DNA from: Bacteroidia bacterium
Lineage (GTDB): Bacteria > Bacteroidota > Bacteroidia > B-17B0 > Aurantibacillaceae
NCBI GenBank assembly: GCA_016787705.1
Contig: JAEUTP010000027.1
Span: 62,001 to 126,000, forward strand
Direction of reading: 5' to 3'
Length of the DNA: 64,000 bases
The notes below the pieces were generated by a model that did not search any database, had not been told where the DNA came from, and saw nothing but the letters and a program-made list of their open reading frames with translations. Below are positions 7,650 to 15,099 of the stretch, one piece after another; positions within the stretch are counted from its first letter, which is position 1; every line of letters begins with the position of its first letter. The position numbers and the translations under genes are program-made.

Positions 7650-8807
7650 ATGAGAGCAATACGATCATTTCTGGTTATAGTTATAATTACAGCATGTTTA
7701 TCAATGGCTGGTCAGACGCCGGTTTTTGAAGATCTTACATTTGAAAGTGATTCAATAGCCTCAACATATAAGCCTTCGGGCAAAAATTACGTTTTTCTAA
7801 AGTCAAAACGCGGTACCGAAGGTATGCCTAAAACCGGAAAGGCAGATTCTATTCTTTCACTGCCAATAACAGATATTATTTTGGTTTTCTCTGAGCTTAA
7901 TCCTGATGCTATAAATAATCGTATTGAAGCTAACCAGGAGCGTTGGGAAAATTTATTAAAAACCTATCCTCAGTTTTTTCAGTTCAGTACTAATTATAAA
8001 GAAATGTGCCAGTGTAAAAATGGTGGAGATGCGGAAGTGTTTAAAGAAAGTCAGGGCTTTTATATTTATTATTCTAAACCTGAACCCGTAAAAGTTGTAG
8101 AAAAACAACCTGAAGTAGTTAAAACAAAAACGGAAACCAAAGAACCTGAAACAAAAACTAAAACAAAAGAGGAAAAAGAATCAAAAGAGTTGGCGGTTGC
8201 AAAAACTAAAGAATCCAAAGAAAAAAAGGAATCTGTAAAAGAAGAAAAAACAGTTAAAGAAAATCCAAAAAAGGAAAAAGAGAAAGAAAAGGATGAAGAG
8301 AACGAGCCTGCGGAGGCCGGAGTAGAAGGTGCGGAACAAACACTTGCCGTTGAAATGAACGCTCCTAAAAAAAGAACAGGTTATACAAAACCAAAACGTT
8401 CAAAAGATGTGAAAGCGTGTCGCCCACCATGTTATGAGGGTGGAGATGAAAGTTTAAATACTTTTTTGAAAGAGAATATTGTATTAAGTAAAAAACAAAA
8501 ACGCCAGGTAAAAGCATCTGTATCTACAGTAAAACTTCAATTAAATTTTGATGGATCAATAAAAAAAGCATTGGTTAATGGCACTAATCCAATTTTAAAC
8601 GAAATGGTTACTGCTGCAATAAAAAATATGGATCTTTGGAATCCAATGGTAAAAGGTGGAGTAACAGTAAAGTCAGAAGTGAAATTGACATTAAAATACG
8701 ACAAATCTACTAAAGCTATTAGAGCATTTGAAACAATGATCACACCTCGCCCAAATCCAAAATGTACAGAGTGTAAAAGTGATGAAGAAATTTTCGGAAA
8801 AGAATAA
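7650..8807 (+). CDS. Secreted protein with Lys/Glu-rich linker and TonB-like C-terminal domain
   Basis: I place the start at ATG 7650, giving MRAIRSFLVIVIITACLSMA followed by GQ, a clean signal peptide; an in-frame TTG at 7620 would only add ten residues. After a small N-terminal domain with a CQCKNG motif comes a charged linker of roughly 100 residues, dominated by Lys, Glu and Thr. The C-terminal third (from about residue 285) resembles a TonB C-terminal-type domain: STVKLQLNFDGSIKKALV, then ILNEMVTAAIKNM, then SEVKLTLKYD. Cysteine pairs occur at CRPPC and CTEC. A periplasmic protein linking to the envelope is plausible; no specific function is known. Confidence 0.6.
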   Translation: MRAIRSFLVIVIITACLSMAGQTPVFEDLTFESDSIASTYKPSGKNYVFLKSKRGTEGMPKTGKADSILSLPITDIILVFSELNPDAINNRIEANQERWENLLKTYPQFFQFSTNYKEMCQCKNGGDAEVFKESQGFYIYYSKPEPVKVVEKQPEVVKTKTETKEPETKTKTKEEKESKELAVAKTKESKEKKESVKEEKTVKENPKKEKEKEKDEENEPAEAGVEGAEQTLAVEMNAPKKRTGYTKPKRSKDVKACRPPCYEGGDESLNTFLKENIVLSKKQKRQVKASVSTVKLQLNFDGSIKKALVNGTNPILNEMVTAAIKNMDLWNPMVKGGVTVKSEVKLTLKYDKSTKAIRAFETMITPRPNPKCTECKSDEEIFGKE

Positions 8808-8834
8808 GTTATTTTCTTCTCTATATTAGTTTTT

Positions 8835-8966
8835 AAGTGGAATCATTGCGAAGCGCAAGACTCAAAAAAATTAAATGTAAGTTTGAGCTATAATTTTGGA
8901 AAGATAAAAGCCCAGCAAAGGGATACAAAAGAGAATGACGAAGAAAAAAAACGCTTAGGACACTAA
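8835..8966 (+). pseudogene. Remnant: C-terminal end of an outer-membrane beta-barrel protein
   Basis: The DNA between two annotated genes still reads, in one frame, as the typical last strand and tail of a Bacteroidota outer-membrane receptor: KKLNVSLSYNFGKIKAQQRD then TKENDEEKKRLGH and a stop at 8964-8966. The phrase LSYNFGK followed by a charged tail is the usual C-terminus of that family. The frame is open back to 8808 but loses resemblance before about 8835, and there is no start codon. I read it as the surviving 3' end of a deleted receptor gene. Confidence 0.55.
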
Positions 8967-9352
8967 ACCCAGCGTTGAACGGATTGTACTGTATCCATTG
9001 GATTTGTATTAAAACAAATTTTTGCTTTTGGCGCAAGTTCATGAATTGTGTTTATCATGTTCTCAAATAATGTAAAATTTGAATCGGGTTTTCTTATACC
9101 TGCGCCTATTAAAACTGCATCAAAATCGATCTTTTGCAGATCGCTACTGATAACGTGTATGGCCGTTTCACCAAGATCTATCCAACATACATGCGCATCA
9201 TAGCCGATATCATTCAATGCTTTTACAGACCCTGTAATACCATTAAACACTTTTTCTGCATTTATACCTGGCATTGCTGAAAATTCAGGTGATGAAAAAT
9301 CAATGTATTTTGGATCTATTCCAATTACTAAAACTGATCTTTTATTTGTCAT
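8963..9352 (-). CDS. Conserved Rossmann-like hypothetical protein
   Basis: A 129-residue cytoplasmic protein that reads as an alternating alpha/beta domain. SVLVIGIDPKYIDFSSPEF is the first strand and loop, followed by GYDAHVCWIDLGE, DFDAVLIGAGIR and PKAKICFNTNPMDTVQSVQR. A protein with this pattern (GIDP...DFSSPEF...GAGIRKP...FE.MIN..H..AP.AKICFNT) is widespread in bacteria and, to my knowledge, has no assigned function. The glycine-rich IGAGIR loop and the strand order suggest a nucleotide- or cofactor-binding fold, which is inference. It lies 4 bases downstream of the OmpA-family gene and may be cotranscribed with it. Confidence 0.65.
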   Translation of the reverse strand: MTNKRSVLVIGIDPKYIDFSSPEFSAMPGINAEKVFNGITGSVKALNDIGYDAHVCWIDLGETAIHVISSDLQKIDFDAVLIGAGIRKPDSNFTLFENMINTIHELAPKAKICFNTNPMDTVQSVQRWV

Positions 9353-9356
9353 AATA

Positions 9357-10529
9357 TTACTTTCTTAAAATAAATTCAACCCGTCGGTTACTTTTTCTAC
9401 CTGCTTCTGTATCATTAGATTCTAACGGTTTTTCACTTCCAAAGCCTTCGTAACTAACGTTTTCGGGTTTTACACCTTTAAGGATGAGATAATCGGCCAC
9501 CGCTTTAGCGCGTGCCCTAGAAAGTTCTTTGTTTTTTGTTTCATCTCCCTGGTTATCGGTATGGCCATAAATTTCAATGCGCATTTTTTTATCACCTTTT
9601 AAATACATGGCAACAATGTTTAATTCAGGATAGGAGACAGGTGAAAGCAAGGCCTGGCCTGTTTGAAAAAGTAATTTATTAAATGTCAATACCTCTCCTG
9701 AAGAAATCGGTTGAATAGTATCCGGTAAAACAACTTCTGTTTCTACAGAATCCGGTTTCATCTTATCCAAATTATCAAAGTATGGATTTTTAGGAATGAC
9801 AGTGTCAATTTTTTCGGGAATAAATTCATGGATGCTGACATCGTCAAAATAATAATACGCATCGCGCTGCACGCGTTTATAAATGGGCGAACTTATTTCC
9901 GGTGGCACCGTATTACCGGTTTTCCATAAACGTTTAATACCAAAGCTGCCAATTATCAATGTATTCTCACCACCTTTGGCTTTATAATGAACGCTTATTT
10001 CATGCCATTCTTCCGTATCTAAACCAACTTCATCTTCAATTGGAATATAAACCGGGCGAAGTTCGGTGATCTCTTCCGAATGTGGGAATTTTACATTCTC
10101 ATTTATAAAACAAACACCTAACCTATCAACTGCCAGAGGCGAATAATCAGAAAGACTAACGTACATTGTAAGTACATACTCTTTATTTTTTTTGAGGGCT
10201 GAGCTAAGTGTGGTTTGAAGATACTCTCTGTAATACCCATGAGAAACAGCAAATATACCGGCATAACATTTTCCTGAGTTAGCTTCTTGCACGCCCATCG
10301 AATTTTTTGGAACATTTACCCGAGACAGTTTTTCTTTTTTTTTATCGCACTTACAAAAAAGATCGGTGGTGCCGCGGGTAGGGGAGTTCCAGGAAGTGGA
10401 ATGATCAATGGCGGAATACTCTATTGGAATAGCTTTGTTAAATTCAAAACTTGAATCTGCAACAAGGTTTTGCGCTTTTGAAATTTGAAAGCAGGCCAGA
10501 AAAAAAATAAATAGGTTTAATAATTTCAT
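9357..10529 (-). CDS. OmpA-family outer-membrane protein with N-terminal carbohydrate-module-like domain
   Basis: I choose the ATG at 10529, which gives the signal peptide MKLLNLFIFFLACFQISKA; the frame extends four residues further upstream. The N-terminal part (NLVADSSFEF... to YYFDDVSIHEF, about residues 20-230) resembles the carbohydrate-binding-like domains of Bacteroidota cell-surface proteins. The C-terminal 110 residues are an OmpA domain: FQTGQALL, EIYGHTDNQGD, ELSRARAKAVADYLILKGV, and GRKSNRRVEFILRK. OmpA domains bind peptidoglycan, so the protein should bridge outer membrane and cell wall. Confidence 0.85.
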   Translation of the reverse strand: MKLLNLFIFFLACFQISKAQNLVADSSFEFNKAIPIEYSAIDHSTSWNSPTRGTTDLFCKCDKKKEKLSRVNVPKNSMGVQEANSGKCYAGIFAVSHGYYREYLQTTLSSALKKNKEYVLTMYVSLSDYSPLAVDRLGVCFINENVKFPHSEEITELRPVYIPIEDEVGLDTEEWHEISVHYKAKGGENTLIIGSFGIKRLWKTGNTVPPEISSPIYKRVQRDAYYYFDDVSIHEFIPEKIDTVIPKNPYFDNLDKMKPDSVETEVVLPDTIQPISSGEVLTFNKLLFQTGQALLSPVSYPELNIVAMYLKGDKKMRIEIYGHTDNQGDETKNKELSRARAKAVADYLILKGVKPENVSYEGFGSEKPLESNDTEAGRKSNRRVEFILRK

Positions 10530-10582
10530 CACGGATTCCAACTGCTAGTATACACATTTTCTTTCTAAAAAGCGATGAAAAT

Positions 10583-11149
10583 TTACACGCGTAACGAACC
10601 ACGAAAGCCACGGGCTGCATAATAAGATTCGGCCCCATTGTGATATACAAATACGGTATTGTAACGGCGGTCGCAAAAAAGAGCACCTTTTAGTTTACGA
10701 ATATTTGCCGGTGTTTTTATCCAGCTGGATGTTTTCATATCAAATTCACCAAGCATTTGCAATTCACGGTATTCTTCTTCGGTTAAGATCTCAATGCCCA
10801 TTTCTTCCGCCATGTTAATGGCACTGTTCTTTGGCTTGTTTTCTTTTCGCGAATTTAGCGCTTCATGATCATAACAAATACTTCTGCGCTCTTTCGGACT
10901 CTCTTCTGAACAATCAAAAAAGATAAATTCGTTTGTTTTTTTATCATAGCCAACCACATCGGGTTCTCCGCCTGTCACTTCCATTTCATCCAATACCCAT
11001 AATTTCTCAGGTTGTTTTTCAAGTTTTGCCTGTACTTTATCCCAATCAATATCGTTATGGCGTTTCCTGTTTTTTTCAAAACGCGTTTTTAGTGTTTTAA
11101 GTAGATCTTTACTTTGATCCGGAGATAATTTCTTTTTTATATTTTTCAT
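10583..11149 (-). CDS. DUF4256-family protein
   Basis: A soluble protein of 188 residues. Features that match the DUF4256 family are LLKTLKTRFEKNRKRH near the N-terminus, then LEKQPEKLWVLDEMEVTGGE, then FFDCSEESPKERRSICYD, and the C-terminal GALFCDRRYNTVFVYHNGA. The family is cytoplasmic and its function is unknown; the clusters of conserved acidic and aromatic residues suggest a nucleic-acid or sugar-binding surface, but that is a guess. It is a single gene flanked by the OmpA gene and a hairpin repeat at 11192-11250. Confidence 0.85.
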   Translation of the reverse strand: MKNIKKKLSPDQSKDLLKTLKTRFEKNRKRHNDIDWDKVQAKLEKQPEKLWVLDEMEVTGGEPDVVGYDKKTNEFIFFDCSEESPKERRSICYDHEALNSRKENKPKNSAINMAEEMGIEILTEEEYRELQMLGEFDMKTSSWIKTPANIRKLKGALFCDRRYNTVFVYHNGAESYYAARGFRGSLRV

Positions 11150-11191
11150 GTAATACTCATTTTAAATTATTTTTTCTGTTACCCTTAACTT

Positions 11192-11250
11192 GATTCAGGG
11201 TCTCAGCACTATTCTGGTTGAGAACTGAGATGCTGAATCGAGTTCAGCAT
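11192..11250. repeat. REP-like hairpin repeat between genes
   Basis: Arms GATTCAGGGTCTCAG (11192-11206) and CTGAGATGCTGAATC (11225-11239) pair at 13 of 15 positions. A second small dyad, ATGCTGAA/TTCAGCAT, lies at 11230-11250. The phrase GTCATGCTGAACTCGATTCA on the opposite strand is a widespread intergenic repeat in bacterial genomes. It sits between two genes pointing the same way, so it may act as a transcript end or an RNA-stability element. Confidence 0.6.
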
Positions 11251-11271
11251 GACCGTATAATCAAACTCCAA

Positions 11272-11850
11272 TTAATCATCTAGTCCTTTTCCACTCAAAA
11301 TTTGCTTAGTGTATTTTTCAATACGCTCATTTCTTGTTTTTGCCTGTTTAGCAGATGAAAAATATAATAAATAACCTCTTTGTCGTCCAGGTGTTAAAGC
11401 GTAAAATGCTTTTTTTAATGCCGCACTTTTATTTAATTTGTTTTGAAACTCTTCAGGAATAGCATATTCCTTTGTTTTTTTCATCGGTACTTTTAAACCT
11501 TTTTCTTCTATTTCAACCGCTTCAAAAATATAAGCTTTCAACGTTTTCTCAATCTTGGTTATTTCTTTTGTGTTTGTAAAACGAACCTGTCTTGCTGCTT
11601 GTACGTTTTCAGTTTGCTGAATAAGGATTTTTTTAGGATCTTTTAATAGGGCGCCTTTAAAAAATAAAAAGGCACAATAATCTTTAAAGGCATGAATTAA
11701 AACAATATTGCTTTTTTCAAATGTATAACAAGGGCAGCCCCATTTTAATTCTTCCACCAAATGGCAATCTAAAACAAGTGTTCGCATTTGCTTTAATTCG
11801 TCATGCCACTTTTTGGCTTTATTAAAATAAAAATCAACTTTAGGGTTCAT
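11272..11850 (-). CDS. YdeI/OmpD-associated-like protein
   Basis: 192 residues in two parts. The N-terminal part is a DUF1801-like domain: VDFYFNKAKKWHDELKQMR, WGCPCYTFEKSNIVLIHAFK, CAFLFFKGALLKD. The C-terminal part has the YdeI ending: IPEEFQNKLNKSAALKKAFY, LTPGRQRGYLLYFSSAKQ, TRNERIEKYTKQIL. This combination defines the YdeI/OmpD-associated family of iron-uptake or stress-related proteins of unsettled biochemistry. It follows the DoxX gene by 38 bases and could share the ArsR operon transcript. A DUF1801 relative lies at 43022-43450. Confidence 0.88.
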   Translation of the reverse strand: MNPKVDFYFNKAKKWHDELKQMRTLVLDCHLVEELKWGCPCYTFEKSNIVLIHAFKDYCAFLFFKGALLKDPKKILIQQTENVQAARQVRFTNTKEITKIEKTLKAYIFEAVEIEEKGLKVPMKKTKEYAIPEEFQNKLNKSAALKKAFYALTPGRQRGYLLYFSSAKQAKTRNERIEKYTKQILSGKGLDD

Positions 11851-11888
11851 GGTAAACTAGTTTATTCTATTAATAAATTTATGAATTG

Positions 11889-12296
11889 TTATTGATTAAC
11901 AAAAATGATCTTTCTGGTATCAGGTCTGAAATACCAGGATGTTACCAGGAAAACAGTTTGCATTACCGGGCCAATAATTTCTTTGATTTCATAATGGCCA
12001 CTTGCCAAATGTGATATAATAGCACCGGTTAAAAGAAAGAACAAACCGGCATAGGCCCATTCTTTAATTAACTTAAAACCCGGGCTTAAAAGCGCTATAA
12101 CGGCAAGTACTTTCCATACTCCAATGATGGTTAAAAAGTATGAGGAATAACCTAATGGAACAACAAGATCTATCATATCTTGTGATTGAATTATTTGTGC
12201 AATGCCGCTTCCCAACATGCCAAAACATAATAATGCGGTTGTTATCCAATAAATAATTTTATTGCGCTTTGCAGCTGTGTTTTTTATTTTTTCCAT
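11889..12296 (-). CDS. DoxX-like membrane protein (ArsR operon)
   Basis: 135 residues with four hydrophobic segments: IIYWITTALLCFGMLGSGIA (about 14-33), YFLTIIGVWKVLAVIALLSP (about 53-72), IKEWAYAGLFFLLTGAIISH (about 77-96) and a last one near residues 107-121. The EWAYAG motif is shared with the paralogue at 6984-7358. Its start is 2 bases downstream of the SRPBCC gene stop, so it is the third gene of an ArsR-SRPBCC-DoxX operon. That gene order is common in Bacteroidota; the joint function is unknown. Confidence 0.87.
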   Translation of the reverse strand: MEKIKNTAAKRNKIIYWITTALLCFGMLGSGIAQIIQSQDMIDLVVPLGYSSYFLTIIGVWKVLAVIALLSPGFKLIKEWAYAGLFFLLTGAIISHLASGHYEIKEIIGPVMQTVFLVTSWYFRPDTRKIIFVNQ

Positions 12297-12298
12297 AT

Positions 12299-12766
12299 TT
12301 AGTTATTTAAATTTTTTAGTAATTCCTGTATTCTGTTATGCGCATAATTAATGCCTTGCGCAAAAGGCAATTGTAAAATCTGATCACGTGTTGCAACTGA
12401 CTTGTATATTACATGCATGGTAAGTTTGCTTGTATCGTCAGTTACACTTTCAAATTCTAAAAATTCGAGTTGAACGGGAAAAGGTGTGTTTTCCATTTCA
12501 AACGTGCGGGTTATTTTTTTGTTTGGAATAAAATCGTGGATGCTTCCGCTAAAATTATGTTTATTGCCTTTAGGATCGGTTGTTTCGAATTGATAGCTGC
12601 CATGTTTTTTATTTTCAAGCTTCAATACTTTTGTTCCCATCCATTGTTCAACAATTTCGGGTTCTTGGTAAGCTTTAAAAAGTAATTCTAAAGGCAGATC
12701 AAATTCTCTTGTGATCGTTAATTCCTGTTTATTATCTTCAGCGTGGATGTTTGTTTTTTGTTCCAT
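12299..12766 (-). CDS. SRPBCC/AHSA1-domain protein (ArsR operon)
   Basis: 155 residues with the START-like fold of the AHSA1 (activator of Hsp90 ATPase homologue) family. The motif TREFDLPLELLFKAYQEPEIVEQWMG starts at about residue 19, followed by GSYQFETTDPKGNKHNFSG, the strand KITRTFEMEN, and the C-terminal helix near residue 135. Proteins of this family enclose a hydrophobic pocket for ligands; in ArsR operons their ligand is unknown. It lies 4 bases after the ArsR gene and 2 bases before the DoxX gene, which implies one transcript. Confidence 0.88.
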   Translation of the reverse strand: MEQKTNIHAEDNKQELTITREFDLPLELLFKAYQEPEIVEQWMGTKVLKLENKKHGSYQFETTDPKGNKHNFSGSIHDFIPNKKITRTFEMENTPFPVQLEFLEFESVTDDTSKLTMHVIYKSVATRDQILQLPFAQGINYAHNRIQELLKNLNN

Positions 12767-12770
12767 AAAA

Positions 12771-13094
12771 TTATTTTTTTGATTTATATTTTTTCATTAC
12801 AGCTTCAAGTTTATTAAATCGGTCGTCCCACATCTTGCGGAAGGGGTCAATAAAATCGGCTACATCCTTCATTTTTTTGGCGTTGATATGATAATAAATT
12901 TCCCGGCCACTTTGTTTTTGCTCCAGCAATTCGCACTCAGTTAAAATCTGTATGTGTTTTGAAATGGTTTGCCTTGAAGAGTCAAAATTTTCGGCAATTG
13001 AGCCGGGTGTCATGGCTTGTAAGGCTACTAAAGTCATAATAGCGCGGCGGGTAGGGTCGGCTATGGCCTGAAATACGTCTCGTCTGATTTCCAT
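12771..13094 (-). CDS. ArsR-family winged-helix repressor
   Basis: 107 residues. The family pattern is clear: IRRDVFQAIADPTRRAIMTL at the N-terminus, the HTH around residues 28-52 (MTPGSIAENFDSSRQTISKH), and the wing at LLEQKQSGREIYYHINAKK. There are no paired cysteines for metal sensing, so it is probably one of the non-metal ArsR regulators that control SRPBCC genes. It heads the operon of three genes and is probably autoregulated: two copies of GCAGT-N6-ACTGC begin four bases upstream of its start codon. Confidence 0.88.
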   Translation of the reverse strand: MEIRRDVFQAIADPTRRAIMTLVALQAMTPGSIAENFDSSRQTISKHIQILTECELLEQKQSGREIYYHINAKKMKDVADFIDPFRKMWDDRFNKLEAVMKKYKSKK

Positions 13095-13097
13095 TTT

Positions 13098-13140
13098 ATG
13101 CAGTTATTTGACTGCAAATATAATGCAGTTATTTGACTGC
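13098..13140. promoter_or_regulatory. Twin palindromic operators upstream of arsR-type gene
   Basis: Two identical 18-bp copies of ATGCAGTTATTTGACTGC, at 13098-13115 and 13123-13140, 25 bp apart. Each contains the dyad GCAGT-N6-ACTGC. They are directly upstream of the ArsR-type start codon (13092-13094). Cooperative binding by the repressor dimer is the simplest reading. Confidence 0.75.
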
Positions 13141-13181
13141 GCAAATTTTTTTATAATTTTTATAAAAAAATTGTTCCTTTT

Positions 13182-13189
13182 TATTTTTG
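13182..13189 (+). promoter_or_regulatory. Candidate -7 promoter box for tRNA-Leu
   Basis: TATTTTTG matches the Bacteroidota -7 consensus TAnnTTTG and lies 40 bases before the tRNA. I could not place a matching -33 TTTG at the usual spacing, so confidence is limited. Confidence 0.4.
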
Positions 13190-13228
13190 TAATCTAAAAC
13201 AAACACTTAGCTTTGTAGCCCATTAAAT

Positions 13229-13312
13229 GCCTTTGTGGCGGAATTGGTAGACGCGCTGGTCTCAAACACCAGTAACTTCACTGTTGTGTCGGTTCGAGTC
13301 CGACCGGAGGTA
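13229..13312 (+). tRNA. tRNA-Leu (anticodon CAA)
   Basis: 84 bases with a long variable arm, as expected for Leu. The anticodon stem CTGGT/ACCAG encloses CTCAAAC, giving anticodon CAA. The T stem GTCGG/CCGAC flanks TTCGAGT. The acceptor arms GCCTTTG and CGGAGGT pair with four Watson-Crick and three G-U pairs, which is unusual for a healthy tRNA. The discriminator is A and CCA is not encoded (CTA follows). The stop codon of the serine recombinase lies inside this gene on the other strand. Confidence 0.95.
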
Positions 13313-14888
13313 CTAGGCCGGTCTTCTCTGAAAAATTTGAGAAGACCGGCTTTTTTATTTCCTCTGAATCATTTGATAATTGCGAAGTTAGCTCGATGAC
13401 TGAATTTACTTTCTCGGTTCGATAATGCTCTATTTTCACGTCATAGACTACTCCTTGCGGAAACAGCGTATTTTGGAACGTTTGTTTTTGGTAGTAATCG
13501 CCACAAGCCCACGCTGACGGGAGGTTACAGGCTAATCGACTCGCAAAATCAATCAATTCTTTAGGGTTCGATAATTTTTGGTCGAGCTTTTCGTAAGCCT
13601 TCATCAAGTCCTCTTTTTGTTTCGCAAAAATCACCGAGAATTCTTGGTAAATATCAAAAGCTACCTTGCCTATTGCGTGGTTCTTTCTTAAAGTAAAGAA
13701 CTCTTCATCTATTGAATTAATTTGCAAGGAAAGGGCTTTTTTCTCGCTTGTGTTCGCCTCTGTGCAGAAATCCCACACATAGTGCAAATGGGCTTTTAAA
13801 GGCTCGAAGTGGCGGTTTTCTACCGAATATTTCTTTAAGAATTCTTGAAACTTATCGTGCATAATTTTTACACTTCGATTGATCCCAATACCAATCTTGT
13901 TTACCTTATAATAATAAAGCCCCTTCTTTTTTACTAAATACCCTGTATAAGGATAACCTGTGTCCGCATCTTTTACAAAGACTTTCAGTGGTAAATTATC
14001 ATTGGCTTTATTAACCTTAAATCCGGCAGTAGTTTTTAATTCGTTGGCTTTTAAAAATAATTCTTCGCTGATTAATGCAGGATGCTTGCCTTTAACCAAT
14101 TCTCCATTTAGTAAGTTGTGTGACATCTTACCGCAATAAAACGGATTCTTAAAAATTTCAGCCAGCGTTTGCTTGGGAACTGTTAGTCCTCTTACTTTTA
14201 ATCGTTCAATGATTTGCTCTATCGTCATGCCGATTGCTCGGTATTCAAAGGCTTCTTTAATTAATGCTCCTTTTTTATTGATGATAATGGTTTGAGTTGG
14301 CGCACCTTTTACAAATTCATAACCTGTGGGTGCATTGCCGATCCATTCTCCCCTCAATAATTTTTCACGCATCCCATCAATGGTTTTTTGTCTGCGTAAA
14401 TCATTATCGTATTTACTAAAGATGAACTGAATGTTTTGTTGTAGTGCTCCTGCATGCGAGTTGGTATCAATGGGCTGAGTAACCGCCATAATATTGATGC
14501 CCACTTTCTTTAACTCACCCGCTATATAAATTGCACTATCTCCTGTTCTGCTAAAGCGGTCTAAACTATATACTAAGATGTAGCTAATTTTCTCTTTGCT
14601 CGCTTTTACGAACTTGAGCATCCGATTAAATTCTTTACGCTCATCGCTCTTTGCACTTTCATAAGTTCCACCAAAGTAGCCTTTAATCACAAGGCTATTT
14701 TTTCTTGCGTAATCATCGCAGTATTTTTTCTGCCACTCTAAACTTTGGTTTGTGTCCATTTGCTCTTTGGAACTTACCCTTGTATAGATCACACAATTTT
14801 GAACGCCTGTTTCTTTTGCTTCGGTGTTTTTCCCTTTAGCAAATTTTCTAAGCAGCGTCTCGTTGTTCAGAGAATTCTTCTCCTTCAT
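13278..14888 (-). CDS. Large serine recombinase (integrase of the island)
   Basis: 536 residues with an N-terminal resolvase domain: IYTRVSSKEQ places the catalytic serine at about residue 39, and YSLDRFSRTGDSAIYIAGEL is the conserved arginine region. The recombinase domain follows (GEWIGNAPTGYEFV, then MTIEQIIERLKVRGL, then FKNPFYCGKM), and a coiled-coil segment near residues 400-450. The frame has no stop before 13278, so the last 25 or so residues are encoded by the tRNA-Leu terminator and the tRNA itself, ending in VGLEPTQQ. Recombinases with such tRNA-derived tails usually integrate beside tRNA genes. In the excised form the C-terminus would differ. Confidence 0.92.
   Translation of the reverse strand: MKEKNSLNNETLLRKFAKGKNTEAKETGVQNCVIYTRVSSKEQMDTNQSLEWQKKYCDDYARKNSLVIKGYFGGTYESAKSDERKEFNRMLKFVKASKEKISYILVYSLDRFSRTGDSAIYIAGELKKVGINIMAVTQPIDTNSHAGALQQNIQFIFSKYDNDLRRQKTIDGMREKLLRGEWIGNAPTGYEFVKGAPTQTIIINKKGALIKEAFEYRAIGMTIEQIIERLKVRGLTVPKQTLAEIFKNPFYCGKMSHNLLNGELVKGKHPALISEELFLKANELKTTAGFKVNKANDNLPLKVFVKDADTGYPYTGYLVKKKGLYYYKVNKIGIGINRSVKIMHDKFQEFLKKYSVENRHFEPLKAHLHYVWDFCTEANTSEKKALSLQINSIDEEFFTLRKNHAIGKVAFDIYQEFSVIFAKQKEDLMKAYEKLDQKLSNPKELIDFASRLACNLPSAWACGDYYQKQTFQNTLFPQGVVYDVKIEHYRTEKVNSVIELTSQLSNDSEEIKKPVFSNFSEKTGLVPPVGLEPTQQ
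13309..13321 (+). repeat. Candidate left attachment sequence, GGTACT-N3-CCGG
   Basis: GGTACTAGGCCGG spans the last four bases of tRNA-Leu and the start of its terminator. The same 13-base pattern (10 of 13 identical, GGTACTTAACCGG) recurs at 40870-40882. It could be the crossover region or a chance match. Confidence 0.4.
13317..13360 (+). terminator. Rho-independent terminator of tRNA-Leu
   Basis: Perfect 12-bp stem: GCCGGTCTTCTC (13317-13328) and GAGAAGACCGGC (13339-13350), with a 10-base loop and then TTTTTTATTT. On the other strand the same bases encode part of the recombinase C-terminus. Confidence 0.9.
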
Positions 14889-15087
14889 TGTTGCCTCCTT
14901 TCAATTGTTTTGTTTTTGACTGACTGTGTTTTTGTTTCATGTACAACTCATAAAAGAGCATGGATAATTTCTCCAATGATTTTATAGTTGCCTGCGCTTC
15001 TTCATCTGTGTATTTTTCAAAGCCTTTGTATGACCTTAGTTCGGCTATGGTCATCCATCTTAATATTTTCTCTTTCTTCTCCGACAT
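14848..15087 (-). CDS. Small hypothetical protein upstream of recombinase
   Basis: 79 residues with no signal peptide. The pattern ILRWMTIAELRSYKGFEKYT followed by a helical stretch and a basic, glutamine-rich tail is not a family I recognise. It overlaps the start of the recombinase gene by 41 bases and lies 12 bases from the MerR-like gene, so the three genes look like one operon transcribed toward the tRNA. A role as an accessory factor for the recombinase is possible and is inferred only from position. Confidence 0.6.
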   Translation of the reverse strand: MSEKKEKILRWMTIAELRSYKGFEKYTDEEAQATIKSLEKLSMLFYELYMKQKHSQSKTKQLKGGNNEGEEFSEQRDAA

Positions 15088-15099
15088 ACGCCTCCCTTC

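Noticed and set aside
8833..9042. Minus-strand frame of 69 codons
   Set aside because: It lies over the receptor remnant and the Rossmann-like gene, in a frame with no protein features.
13278..13312. Separate domain at the recombinase C-terminus (VGLEPTQQ)
   Set aside because: It is the translation of the tRNA-Leu gene on the other strand, not a conserved protein domain.
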